Below are positions 8,125-15,910 of a DNA stretch of 64,000 bases, in pieces. Numbering within the stretch: the stretch's first letter is position 1; every line of letters begins with the position of its first letter. A program made the translations under genes and the position numbers. Under the pieces are notes generated by a model. It searched no databases. It was not told the DNA's origin and saw only the letters and a list, made by a program, of their open reading frames with translations. Where the stretch lies: the NCBI GenBank assembly GCA_041395325.1, contig JAWLAT010000021.1, forward strand, positions 1 through 64,000, read 5' to 3'. The stretch is from JAWLAT01 sp041395325 (GTDB taxonomy: Bacteria; Pseudomonadota; Gammaproteobacteria; Xanthomonadales; SZUA-5).

Positions 8125-10848
8125 CTAGCGCCCGCCCACCAACACACTCACCCCCGCCCCCGGATCCTCGAAGCCATCGGCCAGCAGGCCGTCGGCGGCG
8201 ACCACATTGACGTCCGTGGCGCTGTTGTCCGAGGCATCGGTTTCGATGGTGCCGGCCGGCACGTCGATCGTGGCGGTGTGGGTGATGGTCTCGCCCAGGG
8301 CGGCGGTGACGGTGGCGCTGTAGACAAAGCGCAGCACCGCGTTGACGGGTAGATCGACCAACTCGTCGATGCCACCGCTGCCGCTGGCGGTCGGACAATT
8401 GGCGCCTTGTACCGGGGTACAAGTCCACAGGACTGTGGTCAATCCAGTCGGGACCGGGTCCTGCACTCGGGCGCCGGTGACGGCCAGCGGGCCGGCGTTG
8501 GCCACCAGGATCTCGTACTCGACAAAGCTGCCCGGCAGTGCGAATCCGGTGCCGTCATCGACACTGATCTGCAGATTGGCGGCCGGCAGCACACTCACCT
8601 CGACTGTGGCGGTGGCCGGGTTGTGGTTGGCGTCGGCTGCCTTGGTCGCAGTGACGGTGCAGTTGCCCACACCGATGCCGGTCAAGCTGCTGCCGGCAAT
8701 CATGCAAACGCCGCCACCACTGCTGACCGCGAAGCTGACCGCGCCGCTGCCCGAACCACCGCTGCTGCTGAGGCTGCTGCTGCCGTCGAAGGGGATCGTC
8801 GACGGGTTGGCGATGGCTGTCAGTGGCGCCTGATCGGCTCTGGCGATGGTAATGCTGTACTGGCGGGTACCACTGAATGGACCGCCGACACCGGCGCTGC
8901 TGCTGTCAGTGGCGGTGACGCTGAAGACGAAGGGACCACCCGCGGCGGTGGGTGTGCCCGTGAGCGCCCCGTTGCTGGCCAGCATCAGTCCGGGTGGCAG
9001 CAGGCCGGTGCTGACGACAAAGCTGTAGGGCGTGCTGCTGCCGGCGCCGCTGGCGCTCAGCATCGTGCTGTAGGGCATGCCAAAAGTGCCGTTCGGCAAG
9101 CTGCCGGGTCCGACCGTCAATGCGGTGATGACGGCGTGCGGCTCGGGCGCCGAAACGCTGTCCTCATGGGTGGACGAGCTGCCGAAGCTGGCCGTCAACG
9201 TGCGCGGTCCGACGCTGGCGAAGACCAGATTGCAGCTGAACAGCACGGTGCTGCCGCTGCCACTGCTGGACGTGGCATCGCTGCAGCTTTCGCCGCTGGA
9301 GGCCAGCACCGTGATCTGACCGTCGGCCGGCGCGCTGCCATCGCCGTTGACGGCGATGTTGACCGTCACCGGCTCGTTGACCTGCGAGGGATCGGGCGTG
9401 GCGGCGGTGATCGTGGTGCTGCTGGCAGCCGGTGCGATCTCGACCGCACCGAGGTCGCAGACGCCGAACTGCGGTCGGTTGACACCGCGCTGGTCGACGG
9501 TCAGGGGCTGACCGCTGGTGCCCAGGCAACTTGCCGGTCCGGCATCGCGCGCATTGCTGCCAGGCAGCAGCCGATGCGTACGGGTCTGCCCGCCGTTGTC
9601 GGCCAGCAGCGGATCGAGACCTGTGACGGCACCGAGAGACCCGGCGCCTGCACCGCAGCTGGCGTCGTCGATGCGATTGCCCACGCCGGTGATCGCGCCC
9701 GCCGCGGCACACTGCTGGCCGCTGCCGCTGACCAGACTGTGCGTCAGATGCAGCTCGGCCGCGGGGCGATCATTGTCCCAGCGCGCCAACGTCGCGCCGA
9801 CGGCAGGTAACAAGCTGCGCTGACTCTGATTGCCGACCAGCGTGCTGTGGGCCAGTCGCACATCACTGTAGACGGCAAGAATGCCGCCGGCGCCAAGCAG
9901 CGTTTCGTCGGCGCTGTTGCCCGAGATCGTGCTGTTCTCGATGTCGACCTGGGCACCGCGCAGCGAAAGGGCGGCGCCGCCGGACTCGTCCAATGCCGGA
10001 TGGACCGCGCTGCCGTTGCCCAGCACATCGCTGGCCGAGTTGCCGGCCAAAGTCGATCCTCGCAAGGTCAGCGAACCACCCTGCAGCAACAATCCGCCAC
10101 CACCCCAGCGTGAGTCATCGGCGCGGTTGTCGGCGATCTCCGTGTCTTCGATCGTGAGCGCGGCAAAGCTGCCCAACACCGCGCCGCCGCCCTGGGCGCG
10201 CGAGACGTTGTCGTGCACCTGGCTGCCACGCAGGATCAGGGTCGAGCTCAGCCCGGCGCCGATGCCGCCGCCGTTGGCCAGATTGCTGGCGATCTCGCAG
10301 CGCTCGACGGTCAGGTTCGCTTCGCCACCCAGGCCAACGGCACCGCCGAAGTCGGCTGTGCCTTCGAACAAGCCGCAATCGCGCAACGTGGCGGTTCCGT
10401 CGACCCGAACCAGCCCGCCGCGGCCAGCGACCAAGCCGCGGCGCAGGGTCAGATCAGACACCTCAAGCGTGGCGCCAGCCGCCACATCAAGCAGACGGTC
10501 GTTCGGTGCCCCATCCCATTCGATGAACGTCGTCCCAGCCCCGGAACCGACGATCTGCAGATCGCCGCCGACATCCAGGTCGCCGGTGAGGCCAGCATCT
10601 TCGTTCGCGCCGGTCAGCGTCAGACGATGGACACCCGGGCCCAGATCGATGCGATCCAGGCCGGGCTCGCCCGCGTTACAGCCACCGACTACCGCATCGG
10701 TCGAGGCCGCTTGCACCGCGGCGCGCAGCGAACAGCTGGGACCGGCGAGCGAATCCTGCAGTGTGGTCACCGTGATGACGGCGGCATGGACTGGCATGTT
10801 CGTCAGCGCGATACCGGAGAGCGCAATGGCCTTCAGTACATTCTTCAT
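8125..10848 (-). CDS. Secreted CSLREA/choice-of-anchor-Q beta-helix protein with Ig and DUF11 domains
   Basis: This 907-residue exported protein has a signal peptide at residues 1-22 (ends PVHAA). A CSLRAAV motif near residue 40 matches the CSLREA-type N-terminus. A right-handed beta-helix with many NSTISGNSA-like rungs spans about 45-440 and closes with the anchor-Q pattern (DAGPASC, DQRGVNRP, CDLGAVE) near 470. Ig-like and putative-Ig modules (LPPGLMLASNGALTGTP) and a DUF11 domain at about 760-885 follow. LLADGFE lies 13 residues before the stop. The ATG overlaps the stop of the upstream gene as ATGA and has a GGAG site, so it is the last gene of the coupled string 12316-8125. An adhesive or surface role is likely but unproven. 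Confidence 0.82.
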   Translation of the reverse strand: MKNVLKAIALSGIALTNMPVHAAVITVTTLQDSLAGPSCSLRAAVQAASTDAVVGGCNAGEPGLDRIDLGPGVHRLTLTGANEDAGLTGDLDVGGDLQIVGSGAGTTFIEWDGAPNDRLLDVAAGATLEVSDLTLRRGLVAGRGGLVRVDGTATLRDCGLFEGTADFGGAVGLGGEANLTVERCEIASNLANGGGIGAGLSSTLILRGSQVHDNVSRAQGGGAVLGSFAALTIEDTEIADNRADDSRWGGGGLLLQGGSLTLRGSTLAGNSASDVLGNGSAVHPALDESGGAALSLRGAQVDIENSTISGNSADETLLGAGGILAVYSDVRLAHSTLVGNQSQRSLLPAVGATLARWDNDRPAAELHLTHSLVSGSGQQCAAAGAITGVGNRIDDASCGAGAGSLGAVTGLDPLLADNGGQTRTHRLLPGSNARDAGPASCLGTSGQPLTVDQRGVNRPQFGVCDLGAVEIAPAASSTTITAATPDPSQVNEPVTVNIAVNGDGSAPADGQITVLASSGESCSDATSSSGSGSTVLFSCNLVFASVGPRTLTASFGSSSTHEDSVSAPEPHAVITALTVGPGSLPNGTFGMPYSTMLSASGAGSSTPYSFVVSTGLLPPGLMLASNGALTGTPTAAGGPFVFSVTATDSSSAGVGGPFSGTRQYSITIARADQAPLTAIANPSTIPFDGSSSLSSSGGSGSGAVSFAVSSGGGVCMIAGSSLTGIGVGNCTVTATKAADANHNPATATVEVSVLPAANLQISVDDGTGFALPGSFVEYEILVANAGPLAVTGARVQDPVPTGLTTVLWTCTPVQGANCPTASGSGGIDELVDLPVNAVLRFVYSATVTAALGETITHTATIDVPAGTIETDASDNSATDVNVVAADGLLADGFEDPGAGVSVLVGGR

Positions 10849-11552
10849 TGTGCTTCTCCGTTTGCTGTGGATGTCTTGCCCGGCCGCAGGTGCGAGCCGT
10901 CCACCAGATCGAGTCCATGCTCGCGCGCCACCGCCTCGGCAGAGGCCGCGCGGGTTGGCGTGCAGGGCAGCTCAAATTCCGCATCCGAGAGCGACGTGCG
11001 CAGGTTCCAGTACTCGATCAGCAGCGAAGTCGTCGCCGACCTCCGCTCGTAGAATCGGACCGGCAGGACGGCCTCACCCACCGTCATGGTCAACGCTTCA
11101 TGGGTGGATGTATCGCCGCTGCTCACCCGCCAACTTTGCAGCGGCAGCAGGCCGCCGGTGGACAGCGCGGCGTCTTGCTCAAAGCTCAGCCCCCCGCCCA
11201 GACAAAGCGGCTGCAGCGGTTCGGTCACAGGAAAACTGTTGCAGGCGATGATCACGCCATCGGATTCGAGGACGAATACGCCCTCCCCAGCGGTGTAGTC
11301 GTTGTACTGGTTGGCCGTCTGGGTAGCACTCAGCGCAAAACGATCGCGCGTCTTCTGGCGCGAGGCGCTGTACCACCTCGCTGCAGAATTCCTGCGCCCG
11401 TTGTTGTTCGTCAGCGTCTGCTCATCCGCGAACCATTCCTCGGGCAGGCAGATCGGGCCGGCTGTCGGCGTACCGGCCGCCGCGTCGGGAAGGTTGCCGG
11501 AGGCGCTCAGCAGCAGGACCAGCCAGCCAATGTACTGGGGGGCGCGGGTCAT
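10845..11552 (-). CDS. Exported four-cysteine family protein, divergent member (B1)
   Basis: This is a 235-residue exported protein with a signal peptide of about 27 residues. It belongs to the same unrecognised family as the genes at 11549, 12703 and 13749. Shared features are WYSASRQK, an ACNSF motif, GGLLPLQSW, a GEAVLPVRFYERRS block, EYWNLRTSLSDAEFELPCTP, and four cysteines in the same order. The ATG at 11552 is chosen because it overlaps the stop of the upstream paralogue as ATGA, and the signal peptide begins there. Its own stop overlaps the ATG of the CSLREA gene. It is diverged from its neighbours and lacks their GTLGGGEVGQ tail. Function unknown. Confidence 0.8.
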   Translation of the reverse strand: MTRAPQYIGWLVLLLSASGNLPDAAAGTPTAGPICLPEEWFADEQTLTNNNGRRNSAARWYSASRQKTRDRFALSATQTANQYNDYTAGEGVFVLESDGVIIACNSFPVTEPLQPLCLGGGLSFEQDAALSTGGLLPLQSWRVSSGDTSTHEALTMTVGEAVLPVRFYERRSATTSLLIEYWNLRTSLSDAEFELPCTPTRAASAEAVAREHGLDLVDGSHLRPGKTSTANGEAQ

Positions 11553-12316
11553 TGCCCCACCTCCCCACCACCCAGCGTCCCCGGCGGCAGGTCGTGTTCG
11601 ACCTCCAGAGCCCGCAAGGCAACGGCCGCGTCGATCTCCATGTCGATCGGGGTGCACGGCGGATCGAGATCAGTATCCTGAACGACCGCATTGAAGTTCA
11701 TGTACTGAGTGGAGATGGTGGTGCTCTCACGGTTGAAGAGCGAAAGCGGGATCAGCTCATCACCAACCCGCTGCGCGAACACGTCCTGAGCGACCGTGAT
11801 GCCACTGATCCGATTCCAGCGCTCCACCGGCAGCAATCCACCCAGGTTCTCGTCACTGACGTAGCTGAAGCACCAAGGGTTGGTCGAGAACGTATCTACG
11901 CGGGGTCGGGCGTAGGACTGTGTGATGCTGAAGCGGTTGCATTGGAGGATGTTGCTGCCCGCGATCTCCACGACCGTGAGTTTCTGCGTGGTGAAGTCGT
12001 AGTACTCACTCAGAAAGCTGTTGCTGAACGGCAGACGCTCATGGCGCTTCTGACGGCTCTCGCTGTACCACCATTCCTCAGTGGCGCGATTGAGGCCGGT
12101 AGAGGTGCTACGCCAGTACTCGAAGTAGCCTTCGGGCGGGAAGCTCAACAGGCGTTGGCCGGCCGGGCAGCTCTGCGCGATGGCGGAGTGAGCCGACCAG
12201 AGCCCGAGCAGGATCAGCAGGACCGAGCTGATCTGGATGTGGGCAGACAGCCCAATGCTGCCAGGGCGGTCCGAGATTTGGGCAGGTCTGACGGCAACAG
12301 CGGTGAACGGAAGCAT
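11549..12316 (-). CDS. Exported four-cysteine family protein (A1)
   Basis: This 255-residue exported protein has a signal peptide ending HSAIAQ, then SCPAGQRLLSFPPEGYFEYW. Family hallmarks are WWYSESRQKRHERLP, YYDFTTQ, QCNRF, CFSYVSDENLGGLLPVERWNRI, VGDELIPLSLFNREST, QYMNF and DPPCTPID, ending DLPPGTLGGGEVGQ. Four cysteines suggest two disulfides in the periplasm or outside. The ATG at 12316 is chosen for its GAGGAG site 8 bases upstream; a longer in-frame start lacks one. The downstream gene overlaps by 4 bases. It is very similar to the gene at 12703, so a recent tandem duplication is likely. I do not recognise a named family. Confidence 0.85.
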   Translation of the reverse strand: MLPFTAVAVRPAQISDRPGSIGLSAHIQISSVLLILLGLWSAHSAIAQSCPAGQRLLSFPPEGYFEYWRSTSTGLNRATEEWWYSESRQKRHERLPFSNSFLSEYYDFTTQKLTVVEIAGSNILQCNRFSITQSYARPRVDTFSTNPWCFSYVSDENLGGLLPVERWNRISGITVAQDVFAQRVGDELIPLSLFNRESTTISTQYMNFNAVVQDTDLDPPCTPIDMEIDAAVALRALEVEHDLPPGTLGGGEVGQ

Positions 12317-12344
12317 GCGGGAACTCCTCGGAGCCGGCCTCAAT

Positions 12345-12388
12345 GACGGCTTGCATCAGTGATGCGACATTTGAGGCATCTCACCCTC
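12345..12388 (-). promoter_or_regulatory. Conserved 44-bp upstream element, copy 1
   Basis: Read toward the gene starting at 12316, this begins GAGGGT, has the core CAAATGTCGCATCACTGATG, and ends CCGTC, 28 bases before the ATG. It aligns without gaps to the elements at 13493 and 13680. Coding drift would not keep it, because it lies outside all genes. It is probably a promoter, operator or 5' leader element. Confidence 0.6.
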
Positions 12389-12504
12389 ATTCGGAACCGT
12401 GTTCATCGTCTTCAACAGGTGCGGGGCCCATGTCGGGTTCGCCAAACTGAGGCACCTTCCCGTTCGCCCCGACTTGCCGGCGACTGCCCTGAGCTCGACC
12501 GGTG

Positions 12505-12706
12505 CAGGACCTATCCCTGGTCGGCTGTCTGGGTCGCGCTCAAGGCAAAGCGCGCGTTTGCCGTCGCGCAGCGCTGAACCAGTTCGCCGCAGAGCTGCGC
12601 CCGACGTTGTTCAGCCCGCGGAAGGCGTAGCCGCCGCGTCTGGAAGCCACGTGATACCACTCGGCAGCAGCGCGAGTGCGCAGATGAGCCAGATAGCGCG
12701 GGTCAT
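12505..12706 (-). pseudogene. Decayed copy of the divergent four-cysteine gene (B2 remnant)
   Basis: The ATG at 12706 overlaps the stop of the 12703 paralogue as ATGA, exactly as in the intact pair at 11552. It encodes MTRAIWLICALALLPSG and PDAAATPSAG, then stops. Homology continues in shifted frames: GLNNVGRSSAANWFSAARRQ, then RFALSATQTADQG and a stop, matching NNNGRRNSAARWYSASRQK and RFALSATQTANQ of the intact gene. At least two frameshifts and loss of the last two thirds show it is dead. It proves that the unit A plus B was duplicated as a pair. Confidence 0.75.
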
Positions 12707-13467
12707 TGCCCCACCTCCCCACCACCCAGCGTCCCCGGCGGCAAGCCGTGTTCGACTTCCAGTGCCCGCAAGGCAACGGCCACGTCGGTCTCCAAGTCGA
12801 TCGGCGTGCACGGTGGATCGAGATCGGCATCCTCAACGACTGCGCTGAAGTTCATGAACGGGGTGAAGATGTTCGTACTCTCGCGGTTGTACAGCCACAG
12901 CGGGATCAGCTCGTCGCCGACGCGCTGCGCGAACACATCCTGGGTGACCGTGGAGCCGTCAATGCGGTTCCAGCGCTCCACCGGCAGCAACCCACCCAGA
13001 TTCTCGTCACCGACGTAGCTGAAGCACCAGGCGGGCGGGCTGGTGGTATTGGTGACAGCCCCGACACTGGGTCGTACGTAAGTCAGCGCTGCGCTGAAGC
13101 GGTCGCATTGAACGACATTGCTTCCCGAGACTTGCACGATGGTGATCGTCTGCGCGGTGAAGTCGAAGTACTCTCTCAGACTGCCGCTGGCGAGCGGCAA
13201 ACGCTCCTGGCGCTTCTGACGGCTCTCGCTGTACCACCATTCCTCGGTGGCGCGATTGCCGCTAACGGTGGAGTGGCGCCAAAACTCGAAGTAGCCGTCG
13301 GCTGGGAAGGTCATCATACGCTGGCCAGCCGGGCAACTCTGCGCGATGGCGGAGTGAGCCGACAAAAGCGCGAGCAGACACAGAGCACAGCGCAGCAGCA
13401 CGCGGGTCAAGGTCGGATGACCCATGCCGCGGATGGATCTCTGAGGCACGGCGGCGGTCGCAAGCAT
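12703..13467 (-). CDS. Exported four-cysteine family protein (A2)
   Basis: This 254-residue close paralogue of the gene at 11549 has a signal peptide ending HSAIAQ and the same SCPAGQRMMTFPADGYFEFW opening. WWYSESRQKRQERLPL, FDFTAQ, QCDRF, WCFSYVGDENLGGLLPVERW, VGDELIPLWLYNREST, FMNF, DPPCTPID and the tail LPPGTLGGGEVGQ follow. All four cysteines are kept. An AGGAG site lies 5 bases before the ATG. The two stop codons of A1 and A2 lie 1154 bp apart with nearly identical DNA around them, which fits a recent tandem duplication. No function can be assigned. Confidence 0.85.
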   Translation of the reverse strand: MLATAAVPQRSIRGMGHPTLTRVLLRCALCLLALLSAHSAIAQSCPAGQRMMTFPADGYFEFWRHSTVSGNRATEEWWYSESRQKRQERLPLASGSLREYFDFTAQTITIVQVSGSNVVQCDRFSAALTYVRPSVGAVTNTTSPPAWCFSYVGDENLGGLLPVERWNRIDGSTVTQDVFAQRVGDELIPLWLYNRESTNIFTPFMNFSAVVEDADLDPPCTPIDLETDVAVALRALEVEHGLPPGTLGGGEVGQ

Positions 13468-13492
13468 GCTGGCTCCTTGACTGGGCGCAGAC

Positions 13493-13536
13493 GACGGTGT
13501 CCATCAGCAATGCGACATTTGCGGGGCGACACCCTC
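13493..13536 (-). promoter_or_regulatory. Conserved 44-bp upstream element, copy 2
   Basis: Toward the gene starting at 13467 it reads GAGGGT, then the core CAAATGTCGCATTGCTGATG, then ACACCGTC, ending 25 bases before the ATG. It is co-linear and gap-free with the elements at 12345 and 13680. Confidence 0.6.
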
Positions 13537-13679
13537 ACGGAGGTTCGCAAAAAAGGTTCTGCGACGGGCTCGGAACGACCGGCGCAGATTTCGGACCAGG
13601 GCGATGGCCTGTCCATCCTCCGAAACGTCCCGACAGCGCCGTGAGCGTTGCCGACACGCCAAGGGAGCGCTCGGCACCT

Positions 13680-13723
13680 GAGGGTCCGGCCACCAAAACG
13701 TCGCATTGCCGCATGGACCCGTT
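13680..13723 (+). promoter_or_regulatory. Conserved 44-bp upstream element, copy 3
   Basis: This copy lies on the other strand, ahead of the gene at 13749. It reads GAGGGT, core AAAACGTCGCATTGCCGCAT, then GGACCCGTT, ending 25 bases before the ATG. It keeps the same length and order as the other two copies although the gene is inverted and more diverged. Confidence 0.6.
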
Positions 13724-13748
13724 GCCACTCTCACACAGGAAGCTCCCC

Positions 13749-14462
13749 ATGCTTGCCAGCCCGCGCGCTGCCGGACCCTTCGTGGCGATTTCACTGCGTC
13801 TGGCTTGCCACCTCGCCCTGCTCTGTCTCACCGCCATGTTGCCGCCGCCGGCCTTCGCGGGTGCCTGCCCCGCCGGCCAGCGCCAGATGGTCTTTCCGGC
13901 CGAGAGCCGCTTCGAGTACTGGCGCTACTCCACGGTCAGTTCCAATTTCGCCCGAGAACTGATCTGGTCCAGCGAATCGCGTCAGCAACGGCTGGAGCGG
14001 CTGCCGTTGTTCGGTGGCAATCTGGACGAGTACTTTGACTTCGGCGCGCAGACGCTGACCCTCGTGCAGTACAACGGCGGCACGGTCGCGCAATGCAACC
14101 AGTTCGCGATTGCGGACAGCTTCAGTCGGCCATCGGTGGGGTCGGCCTGCTTTGCCTTTGCCGGCAATGCCAATGAAGGCGGTCTGCTGCCGGTGGAGCG
14201 CTGGGTGGTGCAAAACGGCACGGGCGTCGATCAAGACGTGATTGCCGAGCGGCTGGGAGAGGAACTGCTGCCGCTGCGACTGTTCGATCGCACCAGCTCC
14301 ACCATCCATGTGTCCTACATGAATTTCAGCAGCGAGGTCGAAGACGCCGATTTCGTCCTGCCCTGCACCCCCACCGTGCAACCGGGTTCGGCCGACGAGG
14401 CGCTGCGCGAGCTCGAAGATCAGCTGGACCTGCCGGCGGGGACGTTGGGTGTCGCAGGCTGA
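13749..14462 (+). CDS. Exported four-cysteine family protein (A3)
   Basis: This 237-residue member is divergent from the others in direction and more diverged in sequence. The signal peptide ends PPPAFAG. Then come ACPAGQRQMVFPAESRFEYW, SSESRQQRLERLPL, FDFGAQTLTLVQ, QCNQF, CFAFAGNANEGGLLPVERW, LGEELLPLRLFDRTS, SYMNF and LPCTPT, with the tail DLPAGTLGVAG. All four cysteines are present. The ATG at 13749 is chosen for its AGGAAG site and because the signal peptide starts there; the frame is open further upstream but has no site. It ends 177 bp before another exported-protein gene. Confidence 0.83.
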   Translation: MLASPRAAGPFVAISLRLACHLALLCLTAMLPPPAFAGACPAGQRQMVFPAESRFEYWRYSTVSSNFARELIWSSESRQQRLERLPLFGGNLDEYFDFGAQTLTLVQYNGGTVAQCNQFAIADSFSRPSVGSACFAFAGNANEGGLLPVERWVVQNGTGVDQDVIAERLGEELLPLRLFDRTSSTIHVSYMNFSSEVEDADFVLPCTPTVQPGSADEALRELEDQLDLPAGTLGVAG

Positions 14463-14639
14463 GACGACCGAGCCAAGGGCACCCGGCTGGCGATGCCCTG
14501 CTCGTCCAGCACAAACCGCCGAGCTCGCAGCATCAGCAACCTGGCCGTTGATCCTGCCATACGATCCCGCAAACTGGGGGCTTGCGTGCGGCCGAATCCG
14601 CTCTGAATACTGCGGCCATCCCCATGATCAGGACTCGCC

Positions 14640-15815
14640 ATGCGTGCCGATACGCCCATTGGAATCCTGCTGTTCCTTGGCCTGGCGAGCGCCAGTGCCG
14701 CGCAGGCCCAGTTGCTCAACAACCGGATCAGTTCTCATCCGGCGCAGCCACAATTCGATCGACCCTGGCGGGTGCTGCTGGAAGATCAATGGCCGACCGG
14801 TTGCGGCGGGCAGCTGTTTTTCCAGGCCACAGCCGAACGCTTTGACCTGATTGCCGTCGCGACAACGGACACCGACATCTGTCCAGCCGTGGTCAGTCCG
14901 TTTCGAGTGCTGGTCGATCCTCGGGAACTGGCACCCGAGGTCGATTTCGCCGACCAGATCGAGCTTCGCTATCTCTATGACGCTGGCGACGGCGCCGAGC
15001 TGCGTCAGTCCCGATCGGTGAGCTTCAGTGATGTTGCCCCACCAGCGGCACGCCTGCAGACCGGCAGCTGGGTGACACCGGACCTGGCGAGTTCAGGCCT
15101 GTTCATCGACCAACAGGGTGACGAAGTGTCGGTGGCGCTGCTGGACTACGACGCCGACGGTGGTCCGGTCTGGCTCTATGGCGCCGGCCAATTGCACGGC
15201 GATGTGCTGGTCGCCGACCTGCTGCGGCTGCACACCGTCGAATGTGTCACCGAGCCCTGCCCGCGCGCGCTGCCGGACGCTGCCGGGCGCATCGAGTTGC
15301 TCGTAGGTGATCGCAATGCGCTGCTGGCAAGTCTCGATGCAGAGGACCTGTTGCCCGCCGCTGACGGCCGTCTACTGGCGTATCAGCGCCTGGACTTCCG
15401 CCGCACGCCTGAGCTGCAGGCGGACGACGACTTCGCGGGTTCCGCGCTGCCGCTGGTGCCAGATTTCGTCGGCCGCTGGGTCGCCGGGGTGAGCGGTCTG
15501 AGCGACGGCCGCTTCGCCCCGGTGCGGATTCGCTACCTCGGACTCACCCTCCTGCCGCCGGTCACCTGGCGCTTCGCCGCCGAACCGGACGGCAGCGATC
15601 CAGCCACGCCGGCCGAGTTCTACATCGACTGCGATGACCAGCGGCTGCTCGATGGCGATGTGGGTTGCGAGTTGATCGACTACCGGCAAGGCGAGCGGTC
15701 CTGCCAGGCGCGCTTCGCCTACACCGCACTGGCCGAGGAGCGCCTGAGCGTGCCGGTGAACTGCGGCACCGACGATCCCGGTACCACCCGCTTCGAGCTG
15801 TTTCGTCTGGACTGA
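14640..15815 (+). CDS. Exported protein with YDxDGxPxWLYG domain
   Basis: This 391-residue exported protein has a signal peptide of about 22 residues (ends AAQA). It has a full-length paralogue at 38289-39450. Shared blocks are WPTGCGG, SVSFSD, LQTGSW, GLFIDQQGDEVSVALLDYDADGGPVWLYG, and an ECVTEPCPRA cysteine pair. The C-terminal half has two more cysteines near 320-331 and ends TTRFELFRLD. The YD-DG-P-W-LYG core resembles a domain in the neighbouring gene at 15911. An AGGA site precedes the ATG by 7 bases. It lacks the GFE terminus. Function unknown; probably periplasmic or surface exposed. Confidence 0.75.
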   Translation: MRADTPIGILLFLGLASASAAQAQLLNNRISSHPAQPQFDRPWRVLLEDQWPTGCGGQLFFQATAERFDLIAVATTDTDICPAVVSPFRVLVDPRELAPEVDFADQIELRYLYDAGDGAELRQSRSVSFSDVAPPAARLQTGSWVTPDLASSGLFIDQQGDEVSVALLDYDADGGPVWLYGAGQLHGDVLVADLLRLHTVECVTEPCPRALPDAAGRIELLVGDRNALLASLDAEDLLPAADGRLLAYQRLDFRRTPELQADDDFAGSALPLVPDFVGRWVAGVSGLSDGRFAPVRIRYLGLTLLPPVTWRFAAEPDGSDPATPAEFYIDCDDQRLLDGDVGCELIDYRQGERSCQARFAYTALAEERLSVPVNCGTDDPGTTRFELFRLD

Positions 15816-15876
15816 GGGCGCCCTGCGGTGCCGATGCCAACCGATCGGACCCCGCCGGTTTCGCCTGGCGAAGCGC

Positions 15877-15901
15877 GCGCGGACCGAGCGACGGTCCGCG
15901 C
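15877..15901. terminator. Perfect hairpin between convergent genes
   Basis: GCGCGGACC and GGTCCGCGC form a perfect 9-bp stem with a 7-base loop. It lies in the 95-bp gap between convergent genes, where a bidirectional terminator is expected. There is no T-run on either strand, so intrinsic termination is uncertain. Confidence 0.5.
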
Positions 15902-15910
15902 AGCTCGTGC

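Noticed and set aside
8407..9810. 467-codon plus-strand frame
   Set aside because: Antisense to the CSLREA beta-helix gene; its composition mirrors the real gene and shows no domain.
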